Positions 5,793 to 6,866 of a stretch of 6,866 bases of DNA are shown here, piece by piece. The stretch is taken from NCBI GenBank assembly GCA_946543495.1, contig CAMNLS010000062.1, forward strand, positions 1 through 6,866. The letters are read 5' to 3'. This DNA comes from an uncultured Selenomonadales bacterium. GTDB taxonomy: Bacteria > Bacillota > Negativicutes > Selenomonadales > Selenomonadaceae. The notes below the pieces were generated by a model, which saw nothing but the letters and a program-made list of their open reading frames with translations, was not told the origin of the DNA and searched no databases. The position numbers and the translations under genes were made by a program. Within the stretch, counting starts at the first letter, position 1. The number at the start of each line of letters is the position of its first letter.

Positions 5793-5919
5793 CGTCACAA
5801 AATTCACGCGGAAACGGAGCGTCGCCTGTTCAGTGAAAGCTGTAAGCTCAAAGCTAAAAGCTAAAATCTGTTAATCGGCGTGAAAAAGTTCCGCGAATGA
5901 AAAACAGGAGGAATTTCAA
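5793..5919 (+). promoter_or_regulatory. Structured rpsB leader with two competing pairings
   Basis: cgcggaa (5807-5813) is complementary to ttccgcg (5889-5895), and att (5802-5804) extends this with aat (5896-5898) across a 2-nt bulge. The overlapping ttcacgc (5803-5809) is equally complementary to gcgtgaa (5878-5884). Both cannot form fully at once. The first pairing ends 7 nt before the AGGAGG (5906-5911), so it may affect ribosome access. By analogy, S2 represses its own mRNA in other bacteria through a leader; I recognise no known leader family here. The pairings are seen, regulation is inferred. Confidence 0.45.
5838..5865 (+). repeat. Four tandem heptamers in the rpsB leader
   Basis: AGCT recurs at 5838, 5845, 5852 and 5859 in units AGCTGTA, AGCTCAA, AGCTAAA, AGCTAAA. 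The units sit between the leader's pairing segments, in the loop of either fold. They lack a complement nearby and are probably unpaired. Confidence 0.75.
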
Positions 5920-6639
5920 ATGGCAGTTATCTCAATGAAACAGCTCTTGGAAGCGGGCGTGCATTTCGGACATCAAACCCGTCGTTGGAATCCGAAAATG
6001 GCGCGTTACATCTTCACGGAGCGCAATGGCATTTACATTATCGATTTGCAAAAGACCGTTCGCAAAGTCGACGAGGCTTATAACTTCGTTCGTAGCGTCG
6101 CGGAAGAGGGCAAAACGATTTTGTTCGTCGGAACTAAGAAGCAGGCTCAAGAGGCAGTCAAGGAAGAGGCAATCCGCGCAGGACAATTCTTCGTCAATGA
6201 ACGTTGGCTCGGTGGTATGCTGACGAACTTCCAGACGATTCAAAAGCGTATCAATCGCCTCAAAGAGCTTGAGACTATGGAGCAGGACGGAACCTTTGAT
6301 GTTCTTACTAAAAAGGAAGTCATGCAACTGCGTCACGAGATGGCTCGGCTCGAAAAATACTTGGGCGGTATCAAAGAAATGAATAAATTGCCTGGCGCGT
6401 TGTTTGTCGTCGACCCGCGCAAGGAACGTATCGCCGTTGCTGAAGCTCGCAAGCTCAATATTCCGATTGTGGCGATTGTCGATACGAATTGCGACCCCGA
6501 TGAGATTGATTACGTTATTCCCGGCAATGACGATGCTATTCGTGCCGTAAAACTTTTAACGGCGAAGATTGCCGACGCTATGTTGGAAGGCAATCAAGGC
6601 GCAGAGAGTGCCGAAGCCGCCGAAGAGAACGAGGAATAA
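5920..6639 (+). CDS. rpsB: 30S ribosomal protein S2
   Basis: Product of 239 aa, normal for bacterial S2, with AGGAGG (5906-5911) 8 nt before ATG. S2 joins late in small-subunit assembly and sits on the head-body junction near S1 and the mRNA exit side. Family signatures are VHFGHQTRRWNPKM (14-27) and PIVAIVDTNCDPDEIDYVIPG (182-202 region). LFVGTKKQAQ (68-77), RWLGGMLTNF (95-104), the helical hairpin around 105-155 and VVDPRKE (163-169) are as expected. The acidic tail (about 223-239, Glu/Ala rich) is common and variable. It is followed after 61 nt by tsf, the usual bacterial order, and likely co-transcribed. Expression is expected to be high and growth-linked. Confidence 0.98.
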   Translation: MAVISMKQLLEAGVHFGHQTRRWNPKMARYIFTERNGIYIIDLQKTVRKVDEAYNFVRSVAEEGKTILFVGTKKQAQEAVKEEAIRAGQFFVNERWLGGMLTNFQTIQKRINRLKELETMEQDGTFDVLTKKEVMQLRHEMARLEKYLGGIKEMNKLPGALFVVDPRKERIAVAEARKLNIPIVAIVDTNCDPDEIDYVIPGNDDAIRAVKLLTAKIADAMLEGNQGAESAEAAEENEE

Positions 6640-6647
6640 GGTTAAAA

Positions 6648-6686
6648 GATTAAAAGATAGAAAGATTGAAAGTGTAAAGATTTTTT
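6648..6686 (+). repeat. Tandem octamer repeat in the rpsB-tsf spacer
   Basis: Units GATTAAAA (6648-6655), GATAGAAA (6656-6663), GATTGAAA (6664-6671), a shortened GTGTAAA, then GATTTTTT (6679-6686) follow one another. The first two are the same octamers that make the arms of the 3368-3421 hairpin, here in direct order. No stem precedes the T run, so this is not a terminator. The repeat ends directly against the tsf ribosome site. Confidence 0.7.
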
Positions 6687-6700
6687 GAGGTGAAACATAA

Positions 6701-6866
6701 ATGGCTATAAGTGCAAGTACAGTTAAAGAACTGCGCGAGAGAACCGGCGCAGGCATGATGGATTGCAAAAAGGCTTTGACTGCCAACGATGGCGACATGC
6801 AAAAGGCTATCGACTGGCTCCGCGAGAAGGGCATTGCTAAGGCGGCTAAGAAGGCTGGACGCACGG
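6701..6866 (+). CDS. tsf: Elongation factor Ts, N-terminal part (3' end outside the window)
   Basis: The ATG at 6701 follows GAGGTG (6687-6692) by 8 nt. The 55 visible residues begin MAISASTVKELRERTGAGMM and continue DCKKAL and GIAKAAKKAGR. These are the UBA-like N-terminal domain that docks on EF-Tu and the first EF-Ts signature. EF-Ts exchanges GDP for GTP on EF-Tu. The frame is intact to the window end. Position after rpsB is the standard order. Confidence 0.97.
   Translation, partial: MAISASTVKELRERTGAGMMDCKKALTANDGDMQKAIDWLREKGIAKAAKKAGRT

Noticed and set aside
5838..5865. CRISPR-like or terminator structure in the rpsB leader
   Set aside because: Units are 7 nt with no spacers and no complementary arm, so they are neither CRISPR repeats nor a terminator stem.
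5897..5938. Short upstream open frame overlapping the rpsB start (ATG AAA AAC AGG)
   Set aside because: No ribosome site precedes it and its codons include the rpsB Shine-Dalgarno itself.
6556..6864. Minus-strand frame over the rpsB end and tsf
   Set aside because: It is antisense to two highly conserved genes and crosses their spacer, with no start signals.

Overview
The window looks like chromosomal DNA of a low-to-moderate GC Bacillota-type anaerobe. I lean towards Negativicutes (Selenomonas-like). The support is a rpsB-tsf pair with a strong AGGAGG ribosome site, a short type-2 leuA, a CofE-like protein outside an F420 setting, several TTG starts and AT-rich spacers. The lineage is an inference from protein style, not a search result.

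Layout, left to right. (1) 1-753, plus: C-terminal ATPase half of a MutS-family protein, cut by the window edge. (2) 757-791: a hairpin with A/T tracts on both sides that can serve as a shared terminator for two convergent units. (3) 3971 down to 795, minus: four co-directional genes. In transcription order these are a small membrane-anchored protein of unknown function (TTG start), a CofE-like ligase-fold protein, a tail-anchored coiled-coil protein, and a secreted GH84 beta-N-acetylglucosaminidase. The last three are tightly packed with 5 and 10 nt gaps, and the ribosome sites lie against or across the upstream stop codons. A 105-nt spacer with a long AT-rich imperfect hairpin separates the first gene from the other three. 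(4) 3987-4068: a compact divergent promoter region in which the two promoters interlock. (5) 4069-5739, plus: leuA, 2-isopropylmalate synthase, from a TTG start. (6) 5740-5919: rpsB promoter and a leader with four heptamer repeats and two competing pairings. (7) 5920-6639 rpsB and 6701 to the window end tsf (partial), separated by an octamer-repeat spacer.

Functionally, leuA is leucine biosynthesis and rpsB-tsf is core translation. The minus-strand cluster is the accessory-like part: a secreted enzyme removing GlcNAc from glycans, two membrane-anchored proteins of unknown role and a divergent CofE-fold protein. I see no mobile element, CRISPR array, tRNA or rRNA. The least explained elements are the minus-strand cluster itself, the family of short tandem repeats placed in three spacers, the interlocked promoters and the two-state rpsB leader. 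No stretch over 300 bases lacks a gene.
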